From contig CANTUZ010000001.1 of assembly GCA_947846985.1 (NCBI GenBank), positions 113,539,757-113,603,756 of the forward strand: DNA of 64,000 nt. Reading direction: 5' to 3'. Position numbers and translations under genes: made by a program. Positions 63,601 through 64,000 of this stretch are shown piece by piece (position 1 is the stretch's first letter; every line of letters starts with the position of its first letter). The stretch is from Fratercula arctica (taxonomy: Eukaryota; Chordata; Aves; Charadriiformes; Alcidae). The notes beneath the pieces are model-generated. The model was not told the origin of the DNA. It saw nothing but the letters and a program-made list of their open reading frames with translations, and did no database searches.

Positions 63601-64000
63601 TCCAACACACAAATTAAGATACAGTACTTTGTATCTCATAGAATTATGCCTACTCACCATAAATCAACAGAATATGAACTTCATGCAAGGCCCAGCAAAG
63701 CTAAACAGCTACTGCTGCCTTCCTAAGGCTGCAAAGCAAGCCCTTAACACAGAAACTTCCCTTTAGATTTAGAGGAAAAGGAACAGCTGCACTTTTCTCT
63801 CCTACCGTATTCTCAAATAATAAAGGAGTGCATATGAAAGAATTGCTGGCTTCTTCCCATTCCAAAAATTCAGGTTAAGGAAAATACCTATGACATAAAA
63901 AAGCAAGGACAACTCAAAAATCCAGAAACTATGCTGGAAGCTGCGTAGGGTGGGGTGGTTTTCCTTTTTAGAATTTAGAAATGGTGTTTCTTTTTCTGAA
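60601..64000. other. Intergenic sequence at the right end
   Basis: No exon or transposon recognised. It holds a T/G-rich run near 61235-61260, a CCTTTGTATATCAAAGG inverted repeat near 62411 and a CTCF-like motif at 62273. I see no fragment of the next gene on either strand. Confidence 0.55.
62273..62286 (+). promoter_or_regulatory. CTCF-like motif
   Basis: CCACCAGAGGGAGC matches CCASYAGRKGGCRS at all but position 12 (A for C). This is among the best motif matches in the window. Only ChIP or conservation could show occupancy. Confidence 0.4.

Overview
This window is vertebrate nuclear DNA, almost certainly avian. It carries spliced exons, one CpG island, long non-coding stretches, two fragments of the CR1 LINE family typical of birds, and one LTR-like element of a kind I recognise from neoavian (non-chicken) genomes. 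There are no prokaryotic features, operons or CRISPR arrays, and I found no tRNA or rRNA gene. The open reading frames other than the exons described below look like chance frames or repeat-derived frames.

The only gene I can support is VGLL3 (vestigial-like family member 3, a TEAD cofactor), on the minus strand. Coding exon 1 (20310-20417), exon 2 (10749-11004) and exon 3 (4744-5244) all have canonical GT/AG boundaries with consistent phases. Together they encode residues 1-288, including the whole Tondu TEAD-binding motif. The short C-terminal exon expected from the mammalian protein is not recognisable here and probably lies beyond position 1. The promoter is a CpG island (about 19735-20870) with a TATAAG box. 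A 57-codon upstream ORF begins near the predicted transcription start, and its stop overlaps the VGLL3 start codon.

Layout: 1-4743 is intron 3, or sequence downstream of exon 3. 5245-10748 is intron 2, with a CR1 fragment near the exon 3 acceptor. 11005-20309 is intron 1, with a perfect 37-bp-arm palindrome just inside its 5' end. From about 20900 to 64000 is upstream intergenic sequence in which I recognise no coding exon. That stretch contains scattered microsatellites, several CTCF-like motifs, a cluster of CAYGATRC motifs, a GC-richer open frame at 21962-22264, a CR1 fragment (56745-57210) and a 653-bp solo-LTR-like element (59939-60591).

I found no convincing undescribed biological system. 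The signals most worth checking are the intron 1 palindrome, the overlapping uORF with Glu and Gly runs, and the missing terminal exon.
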